A DNA stretch of 64,000 nt from UBA699 sp050261915 (lineage in GTDB: Bacteria > Bacillota > Clostridia > Clostridiales > Clostridiaceae), in the NCBI GenBank assembly GCA_050261915.1, contig JBLNDT010000082.1, positions 38,710 through 102,709 of the forward strand, written 5' to 3'. Shown piece by piece: positions 35,335 to 44,663 of the stretch (the first letter of the stretch is position 1; each line of letters begins with the position of its first letter). The notes below the pieces were generated by a model. That model did not search any database. It had not been told where the DNA came from and was given only the letters and a program-made list of their open reading frames with translations. The position numbers and the translations under genes were made by a program.

Positions 35335-35911
35335 AATTACTTTGGAAAAAATCGATATTATCCGGGAAAGAACCGGTGTTAATTATGCTGAGGCAAAGGA
35401 AGCCCTTGAAGCAAGTGCTGGAAATGTTGTAGATGCTTTGATTTATCTTGAAAATGAGAAAAAGTCAACTCTAGATGATGTGGTTACATCCAAGGAGGAA
35501 TTCATAGCCTGGATTAAAGAATTGGTTAAAAAGGGTAATGTTAATAGAATCAAAATAAAGAAGGATGATAAGGTTGTAGTAGATATCCCTGTTAACGCAG
35601 GTGTTGCAGCTACAATTACAGCATTGGTTTGGCCTCCTCTTTTAGCAATCGGACTCTTAACTGCAGTGGCTACAAAGGTTACAATTGAGATAACTAAAGA
35701 TGATGGGTCTGTGGAAGTTGTGAACAAGATATTCAAGAGTACCATGAATGATGTTAAGGAAAAGGTTTATGATGCAGCATCAGATATCAAAGATAAGTTT
35801 ACTCACAAGGATAAAAAAGATGATGATACAAATGTGTATCAATACACAGTAAAGTTTGAAGATATGGAAGATGAAGTTAAACCAGAAGAAAATCCAAGTG
35901 AAGAAAAATAA
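35327..35911 (+). CDS. DUF4342 protein with UBA/TS-N-like N-terminus
   Basis: 194 aa. Residues 1-42 resemble a UBA/TS-N domain, with RERTGVNYAEAKEALEASAG. A DUF4342 domain follows, with a hydrophobic segment GVAATITALVWPPLLAIGLL (about 93-112). The C-terminal 60 residues are charged and probably flexible. The family has no firm function. It is translationally coupled to recO and followed by a terminator. Confidence 0.85.
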   Translation: MSEITLEKIDIIRERTGVNYAEAKEALEASAGNVVDALIYLENEKKSTLDDVVTSKEEFIAWIKELVKKGNVNRIKIKKDDKVVVDIPVNAGVAATITALVWPPLLAIGLLTAVATKVTIEITKDDGSVEVVNKIFKSTMNDVKEKVYDAASDIKDKFTHKDKKDDDTNVYQYTVKFEDMEDEVKPEENPSEEK

Positions 35912-35918
35912 TGTTATT

Positions 35919-35950
35919 AAGTCGGCAGGTTGAAAACTTGCTGACTTTTT
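35919..35950 (+). terminator. terminator of the era-recO-DUF4342 unit
   Basis: AAGTCGGCAGGTT pairs with AACTTGCTGACTT, followed by TTTGTG. Confidence 0.88.
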
Positions 35951-35977
35951 GTGTAATATATTATTGATATAGTACAA

Positions 35978-35988
35978 TGTGTTATACT
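35978..35988 (+). promoter_or_regulatory. CcpN-type operator, distal box
   Basis: TGTGTTATACT matches the B. subtilis CcpN consensus TRTGHYATAYW at all 11 positions. It lies 168 bases upstream of the CcpN-like gene. Confidence 0.55.
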
Positions 35989-36043
35989 ATTCAAGTTAAT
36001 ATGTGAATATAATATTAACATCCCCTTATTTACTGTTAAACTC

Positions 36044-36072
36044 TTGTGCAAATAACATAATAGTGCTATACT
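36044..36072 (+). promoter_or_regulatory. promoter with overlapping CcpN-type box
   Basis: TTGTGC (36044-36049) and TATACT (36067-36072) have a 17-base spacer. AGTGCTATACT (36062-36072) matches the CcpN consensus at 10 of 11 positions and covers the -10, inside the palindrome AATAGT-N5-ACTATT (36059-36075). Binding here would block RNA polymerase, so autorepression of the ccpN-ppdK unit is likely. Confidence 0.55.
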
Positions 36073-36145
36073 ATTTAATGTTGATAAATACAATTATAAC
36101 AAACAATAGCTTCACAAGGCATATTAATGCTATTAAGGAAAGAAG

Positions 36146-36796
36146 GTGAAGAATATAAAATTATCATCAAGGCAGGAATTAATTATTGAATTGGTAAAGG
36201 ATAATCAGCCTATAACCAGTGAGCACTTAGCTGAAAAGCTTAATGTTACAAGAGCTGCCCTTAGACCGGATTTATCCATTTTAACCATGACAGGTATTTT
36301 GGAGGCTAAGCCAAAGGTTGGCTATGTTTTTGCACAAAAACCTGCCAATACTCTTATTAATGAATTTATAATGAATATAAAGGTTTTTGAAATCATGTCA
36401 AAGCCTGTAGTGGTAGATGAAAACACTACTGTTTATGATGCAATTGTACACCTGTTTTTAAATGATGTGGGAACACTTTTTGTTGAAAACAATGGTGTGC
36501 TTGTAGGAGCTGTTTCTAGAAAAGACTTTCTGAAAATAGCAATGGGAGGCACGGATATACATAAGGTTCCTGTAGGTATAATAATGACAAGGATGCCAAA
36601 CTTAATATGTGTTTCCAAAGAGGAAGATGCATATTCTGCAGCGTTGAAAATCATTGAACATGAGGTAGACAGCCTTCCTGTTATAGAGAAGGCGTTGATG
36701 GGATCCAGGGAAATTACAAAAATAATAGGAAAAATATCCAAGACTAATATAACCAGGCTGTTTGTTAACATGGGCGAAAGCGGTTATTTGAAATAA
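36146..36796 (+). CDS. ccpN: CcpN-like transcriptional repressor (HTH plus two CBS domains)
   Basis: 216 aa from GTG 36146, five bases after AAGGAA. The N-terminal HTH (about 1-60) includes LAEKLNVTRAALRPDLSILTM. Two CBS domains (about 78-135 and 142-210) bind nucleotides in this family. CcpN of B. subtilis represses gluconeogenic genes and senses the ATP/ADP balance. Here it lies directly before ppdK, the gluconeogenic PEP-forming enzyme, and two CcpN-like boxes are upstream. Confidence 0.88.
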   Translation: MKNIKLSSRQELIIELVKDNQPITSEHLAEKLNVTRAALRPDLSILTMTGILEAKPKVGYVFAQKPANTLINEFIMNIKVFEIMSKPVVVDENTTVYDAIVHLFLNDVGTLFVENNGVLVGAVSRKDFLKIAMGGTDIHKVPVGIIMTRMPNLICVSKEEDAYSAALKIIEHEVDSLPVIEKALMGSREITKIIGKISKTNITRLFVNMGESGYLK

Positions 36797-36824
36797 ATAT
36801 TACAGAATGAAGGGGATGTTAAAT

Positions 36825-39455
36825 TTGGAAAATAAGAAGTATGTTTACCTCTTTAATGAGGGAAATGCAGGTATGAAAAATTTACTAGGAGGTAAGGGAG
36901 CAAATCTTGCTGAAATGACCAATTTGGGAATCCCTGTTCCAGAAGGCTTTACTGTATCCACAGAGGCTTGCACACAGTATTATGAAGATGGCAAAATGCT
37001 TAACAATGTTATTATAGCTCAAATAAATGAAGCACTTGAAAATCTTGAAAATAAAACAGGGAAGAAATTTGGAAGTTTAACAAATCCGCTTTTGGTTTCA
37101 GTAAGATCCGGTGCCAGGGCATCCATGCCAGGTATGATGGATACCATATTGAACCTTGGATTAAATGACAAGACTGTAGAAGTGGTAGCAAAACTTACAA
37201 ATAATGAAAGATTTGCTTTTGATTCATATAGAAGATTTATCCAAATGTTTTCAGATGTAGTTATGGATGTAGACAAGAGAAAGTTTGAAGATATACTTGA
37301 TCATGTTAAACATGAAAAGGGAGTACATTTTGATACAGACTTAAACGCAGCTGATTTAAGGGAACTTGTTAAAAAATATAAAAAATTATATCTTGATGAA
37401 CTTGGAACTGAATTCCCAGAAGACCCTAAAGTTCAGTTAATGGAGTCCATTACAGCTGTATTCAGATCCTGGAATAATTCAAGAGCCATAGTTTACAGAA
37501 GATTAAATGATATACCAAGCAGCTGGGGTACAGCAGTAAATGTTCAATCCATGGTATTTGGAAACATGGGTGAAACCTCAGGTACAGGAGTTGCCTTCAC
37601 AAGAGATCCTGCTACAGGGGAAAAGAAGATATTTGGAGAGTATCTTATAAATGCTCAAGGTGAAGATGTTGTTGCAGGGATAAGGACTCCACAGCCTATA
37701 TCAAAGCTTCACGAAGATCTTCCAGCGTGTTATGATCAGTTTATGCAGATAGCATCAAACCTTGAAAGACATTACAAGGACATGCAGGATATGGAATTTA
37801 CTATTGAACAGGGTAAATTATACTTCCTTCAGACTAGAAATGGTAAGAGAACTGCCCAGGCAGGACTTAAAATAGCAGTTGAAATGGTTGAGGAAGGATT
37901 GATTACAAAGGAAGAAGCATTGCTTAAAGTAGATCCAAAGCAGCTTGACAGCCTTCTTCATCCTAACTTTGACCAAAATGAGCTGGAAAAGGCAAAGGTT
38001 ATTGCGAAGGGACTTCCAGCATCCCCTGGTGCTGCTTGTGGTAAAGTTTACTTTACTGCAGATGATGCAAAACTTCATCATGAACAAGGAGAAAAGGTTG
38101 TACTTGTAAGACTTGAGACATCACCTGAAGATATTGAAGGAATGGTGGCTGCGCAAGGTATTCTTACAGTAAGAGGCGGAATGACCTCCCATGCAGCGGT
38201 GGTTGCAAGAGGAATGGGTACATGCTGCGTAGCTGGATGCGGAGAAATAAAAATAAATGAAGCAAAGAAAACCTTCGAAGTAGATGGACACATATACCAT
38301 GAAGGAGATTATATATCCTTAGACGGAAGCACTGGAAATGTTTATGGTGAGGCTATAAAGACTGTAGAGCCTGAAATAAGCGGTTTCTTTGGAACTTACA
38401 TGGGCTGGGCTGATGAAGTTAGAAGCCTTAAGGTTAGAACAAACGCTGATAATCCAAGAGATGCTAGAAATGCTGTTAAATTTGGGGCTCAAGGCATAGG
38501 TCTATGCCGAACAGAGCACATGTTCTTTGAAGAAGACAGAATACCAGCGGTTAGAGAAATGATACTTTCAGAATATGAAGATCAGAGAAGGAGAGCATTA
38601 GATAAGCTCCTTCCAATGCAGAGGGAAGACTTCATTGGTATATATGAGGCTATGGAAGACAGACCTGTTACAATAAGATTCCTTGATCCTCCATTACATG
38701 AATTCCTTCCAACTGAAGATGAAGATATAAGGGATCTTGCCCTTGAGTTGGATGTTACCTTTGAACATTTAAAATCAACTGTTGAATCATTGCATGAATT
38801 CAATCCTATGATGGGACACAGGGGCTGCCGTCTTACTGTTTCATATCCTGAAATAGCTGAGATGCAGACAAGAGCGGTTATTGAAGCTGCAATTGATGTT
38901 TCAAAGAGAAAAGGGCATACAATAGTTCCAGAAATAATGATTCCTCTTGTAGGAGAAGTAAAGGAACTTAAATATGTTAAGGATATCGTGGTTAGAGTTG
39001 CAGATGAAATAATAGCAAAAGAAGGAATTGACATGAAGTACCTTGTAGGAACTATGATTGAAATTCCAAGAGCTGCTATTACTGCAGATGAAATTGCTAC
39101 AGAAGCAGAATTTTTCTCCTTTGGAACAAATGATTTAACTCAGATGACCTTTGGATTCTCAAGAGATGATGCAGGAAAGTTCCTTGCAGATTACTATGAT
39201 AAAAAGATATACGATTTTGACCCATTTGCAAAACTAGATCAGGAAGGTGTAGGTAAGCTTGTTAAAATGGCGGTGGAACTTGGAAAGAAAACAAGACCAG
39301 ATATTAAGCTTGGTATATGCGGAGAACACGGAGGGGATCCTTCATCAGTGGAATTCTTCCATAAGGTAGGACTTCAATATGTTTCATGTTCACCTTTCAG
39401 AGTACCCGTGGCAAGACTTGCTGCTGCACAGGCTCAGATAAAAAATCCAAGATAA
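36825..39455 (+). CDS. ppdK: pyruvate, phosphate dikinase
   Basis: About 876 aa from TTG 36825, eight bases after AGGGGAT; the upstream ATG at 36807 lies before that signal. Features are the nucleotide-binding domain (GGKGANLAEMTNLGIPVPEGF), the phosphohistidine motif GGMTSHAAVVARGMG (about 445-460) and the PEP/pyruvate barrel with GLCRTEHMFFEEDR and GICGEHGGDPSS. It interconverts pyruvate, ATP and phosphate with PEP, AMP and PPi. It is probably co-transcribed with the CcpN-like gene. Confidence 0.98.
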   Translation: MENKKYVYLFNEGNAGMKNLLGGKGANLAEMTNLGIPVPEGFTVSTEACTQYYEDGKMLNNVIIAQINEALENLENKTGKKFGSLTNPLLVSVRSGARASMPGMMDTILNLGLNDKTVEVVAKLTNNERFAFDSYRRFIQMFSDVVMDVDKRKFEDILDHVKHEKGVHFDTDLNAADLRELVKKYKKLYLDELGTEFPEDPKVQLMESITAVFRSWNNSRAIVYRRLNDIPSSWGTAVNVQSMVFGNMGETSGTGVAFTRDPATGEKKIFGEYLINAQGEDVVAGIRTPQPISKLHEDLPACYDQFMQIASNLERHYKDMQDMEFTIEQGKLYFLQTRNGKRTAQAGLKIAVEMVEEGLITKEEALLKVDPKQLDSLLHPNFDQNELEKAKVIAKGLPASPGAACGKVYFTADDAKLHHEQGEKVVLVRLETSPEDIEGMVAAQGILTVRGGMTSHAAVVARGMGTCCVAGCGEIKINEAKKTFEVDGHIYHEGDYISLDGSTGNVYGEAIKTVEPEISGFFGTYMGWADEVRSLKVRTNADNPRDARNAVKFGAQGIGLCRTEHMFFEEDRIPAVREMILSEYEDQRRRALDKLLPMQREDFIGIYEAMEDRPVTIRFLDPPLHEFLPTEDEDIRDLALELDVTFEHLKSTVESLHEFNPMMGHRGCRLTVSYPEIAEMQTRAVIEAAIDVSKRKGHTIVPEIMIPLVGEVKELKYVKDIVVRVADEIIAKEGIDMKYLVGTMIEIPRAAITADEIATEAEFFSFGTNDLTQMTFGFSRDDAGKFLADYYDKKIYDFDPFAKLDQEGVGKLVKMAVELGKKTRPDIKLGICGEHGGDPSSVEFFHKVGLQYVSCSPFRVPVARLAAAQAQIKNPR

Positions 39456-39470
39456 TTATAGCCAATAAGA

Positions 39471-39523
39471 AGGAGTATTGTATTTAAAATCAATATTGAT
39501 TTTAATGCAATACTCCTTTTATT
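39471..39523 (+). terminator. long terminator hairpin after ppdK
   Basis: AGGAGTATTG (39471-39480) pairs with CAATACTCCT, with an inner stem of AAAATC/GATTTT, followed by TTTTATTATAC. Confidence 0.88.
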
Positions 39524-39593
39524 ATACATAAATAGAATTTATATGCATAATTATAAAAATATTATATAATTATTTAATGGAGGTGTATAATCA

Positions 39594-40577
39594 ATGAATA
39601 TAAACAGTTTTAAAAGCAATAGCAGACTTTTGAGATATACAAAAGGATTTATTATATTCTTAATATGCATTCTTATAGGCGGCTTTTTATATGAATATAC
39701 TGGAAATAATCTTGATATGAAGAAATACCAGCCTCCGGGTCAGGTGGTTACTGTAAATGGACATGTTATGCATGTTTTTGGCGGAGGAAGTGGAGATCAA
39801 ACAATAGTTTTTGCATCAGGGAATGATGTTTCTTGTCCTTATGTGAATTTTTACCCACTATACAATGAATTGTCAAAATATGCCAAGATAGCCGTATATG
39901 ACAGGACTGGTACTGGTTGGAGTGAAAGTACTAAGGCTCCTAGAGATATTGATACAATAGTGGATGAAATACATAGTGCATTAGAAAAATCAGGACAGAA
40001 GCCCCCATATATTTTTGTTGCACATTCATTAGGCTCTTTGGAAGCCATAAGATTTACTCAAAAATATAAAAATGAAATAAGGGGCTTAGTATTCATAGAT
40101 GCTGGAAATCCTGAATATTACAAGGATATAGATGTTTTATATCCAGATGATTTATCTAGAAAATTGTTAAAATACCTTGGAATTCAACGTCTATTATTTC
40201 AAACAACTAATTTATATTTAAAATCATCTGATACTGAAAATGGAATGAAGCTGATACCTAAAGAACTACAAAGCTTAGATATGGCTGTTATACTGAAAAA
40301 CAAGGGGAATGATGATGAATTTACTGCTTTGAAAAACATTAATAGTAATGCAAAAAAAGTACTTGAAAATGGAAAACTTGGGGATATACCTATTAGGATT
40401 TTTACAGCTGAAAGTACTAATAATTTATATCCTAAATGGAGTAAAAGTCAAATTGAATTTAAAAATTGGTCAAGTGATAGTAAACAAATAGTTGTAAGCG
40501 GTTCCAAACATTATGTTCATCTATATTCTCCAGATATTATTAACAAATCCGTAATAGACCTTATAAATCAAAAATAG
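39594..40577 (+). CDS. membrane-anchored alpha/beta hydrolase
   Basis: 327 aa. An N-terminal membrane segment (about residues 17-37) anchors an alpha/beta hydrolase domain. The catalytic serine is in VAHSLGSLEAI (about 145), preceded by YDRTGTGWSES. The likely catalytic histidine is in VSGSKHYVHLY near the end. Substrate unknown. GGAGGT precedes the ATG. It has its own terminators on both sides. Confidence 0.85.
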   Translation: MNINSFKSNSRLLRYTKGFIIFLICILIGGFLYEYTGNNLDMKKYQPPGQVVTVNGHVMHVFGGGSGDQTIVFASGNDVSCPYVNFYPLYNELSKYAKIAVYDRTGTGWSESTKAPRDIDTIVDEIHSALEKSGQKPPYIFVAHSLGSLEAIRFTQKYKNEIRGLVFIDAGNPEYYKDIDVLYPDDLSRKLLKYLGIQRLLFQTTNLYLKSSDTENGMKLIPKELQSLDMAVILKNKGNDDEFTALKNINSNAKKVLENGKLGDIPIRIFTAESTNNLYPKWSKSQIEFKNWSSDSKQIVVSGSKHYVHLYSPDIINKSVIDLINQK

Positions 40578-40588
40578 TGTTTTATAAT

Positions 40589-40626
40589 AAAGGGTGTTGG
40601 AATTAAAATCCAATGTCCTTTTTTTA
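40589..40626 (+). terminator. terminator after the hydrolase gene
   Basis: AAAGGGTGTTGGA pairs imperfectly with TCCAATGTCCTTT and is followed by TTTT. Confidence 0.85.
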
Positions 40627-40694
40627 TAAAACAATTTGCTTTTTTTTTAATAAAAGTCTATAATTTTGATAAATGTTACTAGGAGGTAGAAAAA

Positions 40695-42200
40695 TTGGCA
40701 TATTATTATGATGAACCATCACATACGTTTAGTGAGTACTTATTAGTTCCAGGTTATTCTTCACCAGAATGCATACCTGCTAATGTATCCTTAAAGACAC
40801 CTGCAGTTAGGTTTAAAAAAGGTGAACAACCTGCACTTTTCATGAATATTCCACTTGTATCAGCTATAATGCAGTCTGTATCTGACGACAAAATGGCTGT
40901 TGCCCTTGCAAAGGAAGGTGGGATTTCATTTATTTATGGTTCCCAGACTATTGAGCAGCAATGTGAAATGGTTAGGAGGGTAAAAAGGGCTAAGGCGGGT
41001 TTTGTTTCAAGTGATTCAAACATCAGGCCAGATCAGACTTTGGCAGATATTCTTGAATTAAAAGAAAAATCAGGACATACCACGGTTGCTGTTACTGATG
41101 ACGGAACCTCTAATGGAAAGCTCCTTGGTATTATAACAAGCAGAGATTATAGAATAAGCCGTATGGACACAAACACAAAAGTAACTGAATTTATGACACC
41201 TATTGAGAAGCTTATTTATGGAAAAGAAGGTATAACCCTTAAAGAAGCAAATAATATGATTTGGGATAACAAGCTTAATGCGCTCCCGATTATTGACGAT
41301 AACCAGAGAATGGTAGGTTTTGTTTTCAGAAAAGATTATGATTCCCATAAGGAAAACCCACTGGAACTCCTTGATTCCTCAAAGAGATATGTAGTTGGAG
41401 CAGGGATTAACACCAGGGATTATGCTGAAAGAGTACCAGCTTTAGTTGAGGCTGGGGCTGATGTTTTATGCATTGACTCCTCAGAAGGTTTTTCGGAATG
41501 GCAGAAATTAACCATAGGATTTATTAGAGAAAAATACGGTGACACTGTTAAAATTGGTGCGGGTAATATAGTGGACAGGGAAGGCTTCAGATTCCTAGCT
41601 GAAGCAGGAGCAGACTTCATAAAGATTGGTATTGGAGGGGGCTCTATATGTATCACCCGCGAAACAAAAGGTATAGGAAGAGGTCAGGCTACTTCTGTAA
41701 TTGAAGTTGCAAAGGCAAGAGATGAATATTTTGCTGAAACTGGAGTTTACATACCTATTTGTTCAGATGGCGGTATAGTACATGACTATCATATTACACT
41801 AGCATTGGCTATGGGATGTGACTTCTGTATGCTTGGAAGATACTTCTCACGTTTTGATGAAAGTCCTACAAACAAGGTTATGATAAATGGAAGCTATATG
41901 AAGGAGTATTGGGGAGAAGGTTCAGCCAGGGCAAGAAATTGGCAGAGATACGACTTAGGAGGAGCTACCAAGCTTTCCTTTGAAGAAGGGGTAGACTCCT
42001 ATGTTCCTTATGCAGGAAGTCTTCATGACAATTTAAGCATTACCTTAAGCAAAGTACGTTCAACTATGTGCAACTGTGGTGCTTTAGATATTTTAGAATT
42101 ACAGCAGAAAGCTAAACTTACACTTGTTTCATCAGTAAGTATTGTAGAAGGTGGAGCTCACGATGTTGTGTTAAAGGATAATACTATATCACCAGTATAA
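40695..42200 (+). CDS. guaB: IMP dehydrogenase
   Basis: 501 aa from TTG 40695 after AGGAGGT. The barrel is split by two CBS domains (about 105-225). The catalytic loop reads IGIGGGSICITRETKGIGRG, with the cysteine that attacks IMP. A later segment, EGVDSYVPYAGSLHDNL, carries the flap and cation-site region. It oxidises IMP to XMP, the first committed step to GMP. It is a single gene with terminators at both ends. Confidence 0.95.
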   Translation: MAYYYDEPSHTFSEYLLVPGYSSPECIPANVSLKTPAVRFKKGEQPALFMNIPLVSAIMQSVSDDKMAVALAKEGGISFIYGSQTIEQQCEMVRRVKRAKAGFVSSDSNIRPDQTLADILELKEKSGHTTVAVTDDGTSNGKLLGIITSRDYRISRMDTNTKVTEFMTPIEKLIYGKEGITLKEANNMIWDNKLNALPIIDDNQRMVGFVFRKDYDSHKENPLELLDSSKRYVVGAGINTRDYAERVPALVEAGADVLCIDSSEGFSEWQKLTIGFIREKYGDTVKIGAGNIVDREGFRFLAEAGADFIKIGIGGGSICITRETKGIGRGQATSVIEVAKARDEYFAETGVYIPICSDGGIVHDYHITLALAMGCDFCMLGRYFSRFDESPTNKVMINGSYMKEYWGEGSARARNWQRYDLGGATKLSFEEGVDSYVPYAGSLHDNLSITLSKVRSTMCNCGALDILELQQKAKLTLVSSVSIVEGGAHDVVLKDNTISPV

Positions 42201-42208
42201 TTGGATAC

Positions 42209-42236
42209 AAAACCTCGGCATAGGCCGGGGTTTTGC
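42209..42236. terminator. bidirectional terminator between guaB and the CotS-like gene
   Basis: AAAACCTCGGC pairs with GCCGGGGTTTT across a short loop. T tracts occur on both strands. Confidence 0.85.
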
Positions 42237-42238
42237 TG

Positions 42239-43288
42239 TTATTTAAACTTTTTTTCAATGTATGCCTTGAATTTTAATGCAAAATTCATCTGCTCCTTTT
42301 CATTTTCAACTGAACTTGCAAGAATTGAATAAAAAGAATGGTGGTTGCACTTTTTTATGTTATTATAATAATCCCTGGATATTTTCCAAAATTTTTGTGG
42401 AAAAGCAAGATAACATAAAATATACATGTATTCATCTTTGTTTAGAGGTTTTAATTTTTCGTAGCTGTTAAGACAGTTTATAGCTATTTCAAGATCCCAG
42501 GCGGTGTTGTCTCTTTTTAACATTCGTCTTAAAAAGTATGATATATCATGGACACAGTAATCGTAGCCGCATTTGTCAAAATCAATTACCCAAATATTTT
42601 TATTTTCATCAAATATTATATTTTTATTAACATAATCAAGGTGGCAGAGGGCGGTGCTAAGCCTAGAACTGTCAAGACATAAACATGCCTCCATGGATAG
42701 CTTTGCAAGCTCGAAATTTTCCTCAAAATGTTTCAAAAACAAACCTGAAAAATTGTCATTATATTTATAAGCAAGATTTGAACATAAAAGCATCTGACTG
42801 AAGTGCTTGGCTATAGATAATGACAATTCATCCTGGCAGTACTTTTCAAGGCTCCCTTCAATTGGTCTGAAATTCTGAGAAACAAGGTGCATCCGTCCCA
42901 GGTTTTCCGAACACATTAATATATGGTCTATATTGTCGTAACTGCATTTCTCTCCTTCAATCCATGGGGTAAGTATAAAAAGCATGTTTTCATAATTTAT
43001 AAAACGCCCTTTATTGTTTGTTTCTAGGATTTTAGGAACAAATATATTTTTTCTATAAAGCCATTCGATGGCAGAATATACGAAAAGAACACTCCCTTGG
43101 GCAAAGTACATTTTTTTTAGGCAGTAGGTACCATTTGGTGCTTCAACCTTATAGACAGCTCTCTGCTTGTCCGTGTCCTTGAATTTTATCCTGGAGAGGT
43201 TTGCATTTTCAAGGCTGTATTCAGGTAATACGTATTTTTTTATATTATCTTCAGATAATAAGTCTATGCTGGAGGTCTTTTTTGACAT
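42239..43288 (-). CDS. CotS-family spore coat protein (kinase-like fold)
   Basis: About 349 aa from the ATG at 43288, five bases after AGGAGTG; upstream in-frame ATGs precede that signal. It has an aminoglycoside-phosphotransferase-like fold, with CHLDYVNKNIIFDENKN and VIDFDKCGYDYCVHD as catalytic and metal loops. CotS-type proteins are assembled into the spore coat. The substrate, if any, is unknown. It is divergent from dgt. Confidence 0.88.
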   Translation of the reverse strand: MSKKTSSIDLLSEDNIKKYVLPEYSLENANLSRIKFKDTDKQRAVYKVEAPNGTYCLKKMYFAQGSVLFVYSAIEWLYRKNIFVPKILETNNKGRFINYENMLFILTPWIEGEKCSYDNIDHILMCSENLGRMHLVSQNFRPIEGSLEKYCQDELSLSIAKHFSQMLLCSNLAYKYNDNFSGLFLKHFEENFELAKLSMEACLCLDSSRLSTALCHLDYVNKNIIFDENKNIWVIDFDKCGYDYCVHDISYFLRRMLKRDNTAWDLEIAINCLNSYEKLKPLNKDEYMYILCYLAFPQKFWKISRDYYNNIKKCNHHSFYSILASSVENEKEQMNFALKFKAYIEKKFK

Positions 43289-43407
43289 TGGAACACTCCT
43301 AAAAAGAATTTTCATTATAATCATATTAATAAAGTATTAACATTATACATATTTATAAAAAAGGAATTTTATTCAGCAATATAGAATAAAATAGTGGGTG
43401 ATTTAAT

Positions 43408-44436
43408 ATGTTGATTAGAGAAAAAATAGAAAACAATGAAAAAATATCACTTCAAAGCTGTGCTGCATTTTCAAAGCAAAGCATAGGAAGAGCAAGAGAA
43501 GATAAAATTGATGATATAAGAACCTGTTACATGGTAGACCGTGACAGGATTATACACAGCAAGTCCTTTAGGCGTCTTAAGCATAAAACCCAGGTATATA
43601 TAAGCAGTTTTGGGGACCATTATAGAACAAGGCTTACTCATACTCTTGAGGTGGCTCAGATTGCTAAGACTATAGGACGGGGTATTGGGCTTAATGAGGA
43701 TTTAATTGAAGCAATAGCTTTAGGTCATGATATAGGACATGTAGCATTTGCACATAATGGAGAAGAGGTACTGGACAAACTTCTTCCAAATGGTTTCAGG
43801 CATAATCAAAACAGTGTAAGAGTACTTACAAAGCTTGAAAAGCAAGGTTTAGGATTGAATTTAAGTGCTGAGGTACTGGATGGTATACTTCATCACAGCG
43901 GCCTTGCTAAAGAAGGGGTAAAGGCATTTACATTGGAAGGCCAGGTTGTGAGGTACAGCGATAAAATCGCATATGTTAACCATGATATAGATGATTCTAT
44001 AAGAGCAGGGTTGTTATGCCATGAAGATATTCCCTTGAATTCTTTGGAGACACTTGGGGGAAATCATAGTGAGAGAATAAATACCCTTGTATCAAGCTGC
44101 ATTTATAAAACTTTGTATAATATTGAAAAAGGTGATATAAAAGTATCTCTTGAAAAAGACATAGAAGACTCACTTTATAAGTTAAGAGATTTCCTCTTTG
44201 AAAATGTTTATAAGGGGAATGTTTTAAAAGTTGAAAGAGATAAGGCGAAGTTTGTCCTTGAGCAGGTTTTCAATTATTTCTTTAAAAATCCTGATAAAAT
44301 GCCTGAATTTTATTTTAACATTGTGGAAAATGAGGGGGTTTATCAAGGGGTAGCAGATTATATATCTGGAATGAGTGATGACTACTGCCTTTCTATCTTT
44401 AATAATATTTACGTTCCTAAAATAGTTATTTATTAA
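43408..44436 (+). CDS. dgt: dGTPase-like HD-domain dNTP triphosphohydrolase
   Basis: 342 aa. The HD domain carries RLTHTLEVAQIAKTI and ALGHDIGHVAFAHNGEEVLD, the H..HD metal site, and FRHNQNSVRVLTKLE. The Dgt family cleaves dNTPs to deoxynucleoside and triphosphate. It lies directly upstream of dnaG-rpoD, a conserved Clostridial arrangement that suggests coupling of nucleotide pools to replication. Substrate specificity is unproven. Confidence 0.94.
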   Translation: MLIREKIENNEKISLQSCAAFSKQSIGRAREDKIDDIRTCYMVDRDRIIHSKSFRRLKHKTQVYISSFGDHYRTRLTHTLEVAQIAKTIGRGIGLNEDLIEAIALGHDIGHVAFAHNGEEVLDKLLPNGFRHNQNSVRVLTKLEKQGLGLNLSAEVLDGILHHSGLAKEGVKAFTLEGQVVRYSDKIAYVNHDIDDSIRAGLLCHEDIPLNSLETLGGNHSERINTLVSSCIYKTLYNIEKGDIKVSLEKDIEDSLYKLRDFLFENVYKGNVLKVERDKAKFVLEQVFNYFFKNPDKMPEFYFNIVENEGVYQGVADYISGMSDDYCLSIFNNIYVPKIVIY

Positions 44437-44599
44437 TATTTAGGAATAAATATAAAGAGTATAGGAAAAATACAATAAACAACATAATTATTCAAAAAAA
44501 TAATTTTCTTGAAGGAAATTTTGGCTTTATAAAGAATATATATAATAGCTTAATTTGCAAAAAAATAAATTTATTATATTAGGAGGATAACAGACGTTT

Positions 44600-44629
44600 T
44601 TGTCGAATATATATAAAGTTGCGTATAAT
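44600..44629 (+). promoter_or_regulatory. promoter of dnaG-rpoD
   Basis: TTGTCG (44600-44605) and TATAAT (44624-44629), 18-base spacer, about 35 bases upstream of the dnaG start. Confidence 0.6.
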
Positions 44630-44663
44630 TTGTAATTTTTTCTGAGTTAGGTGGGGTTGATTA

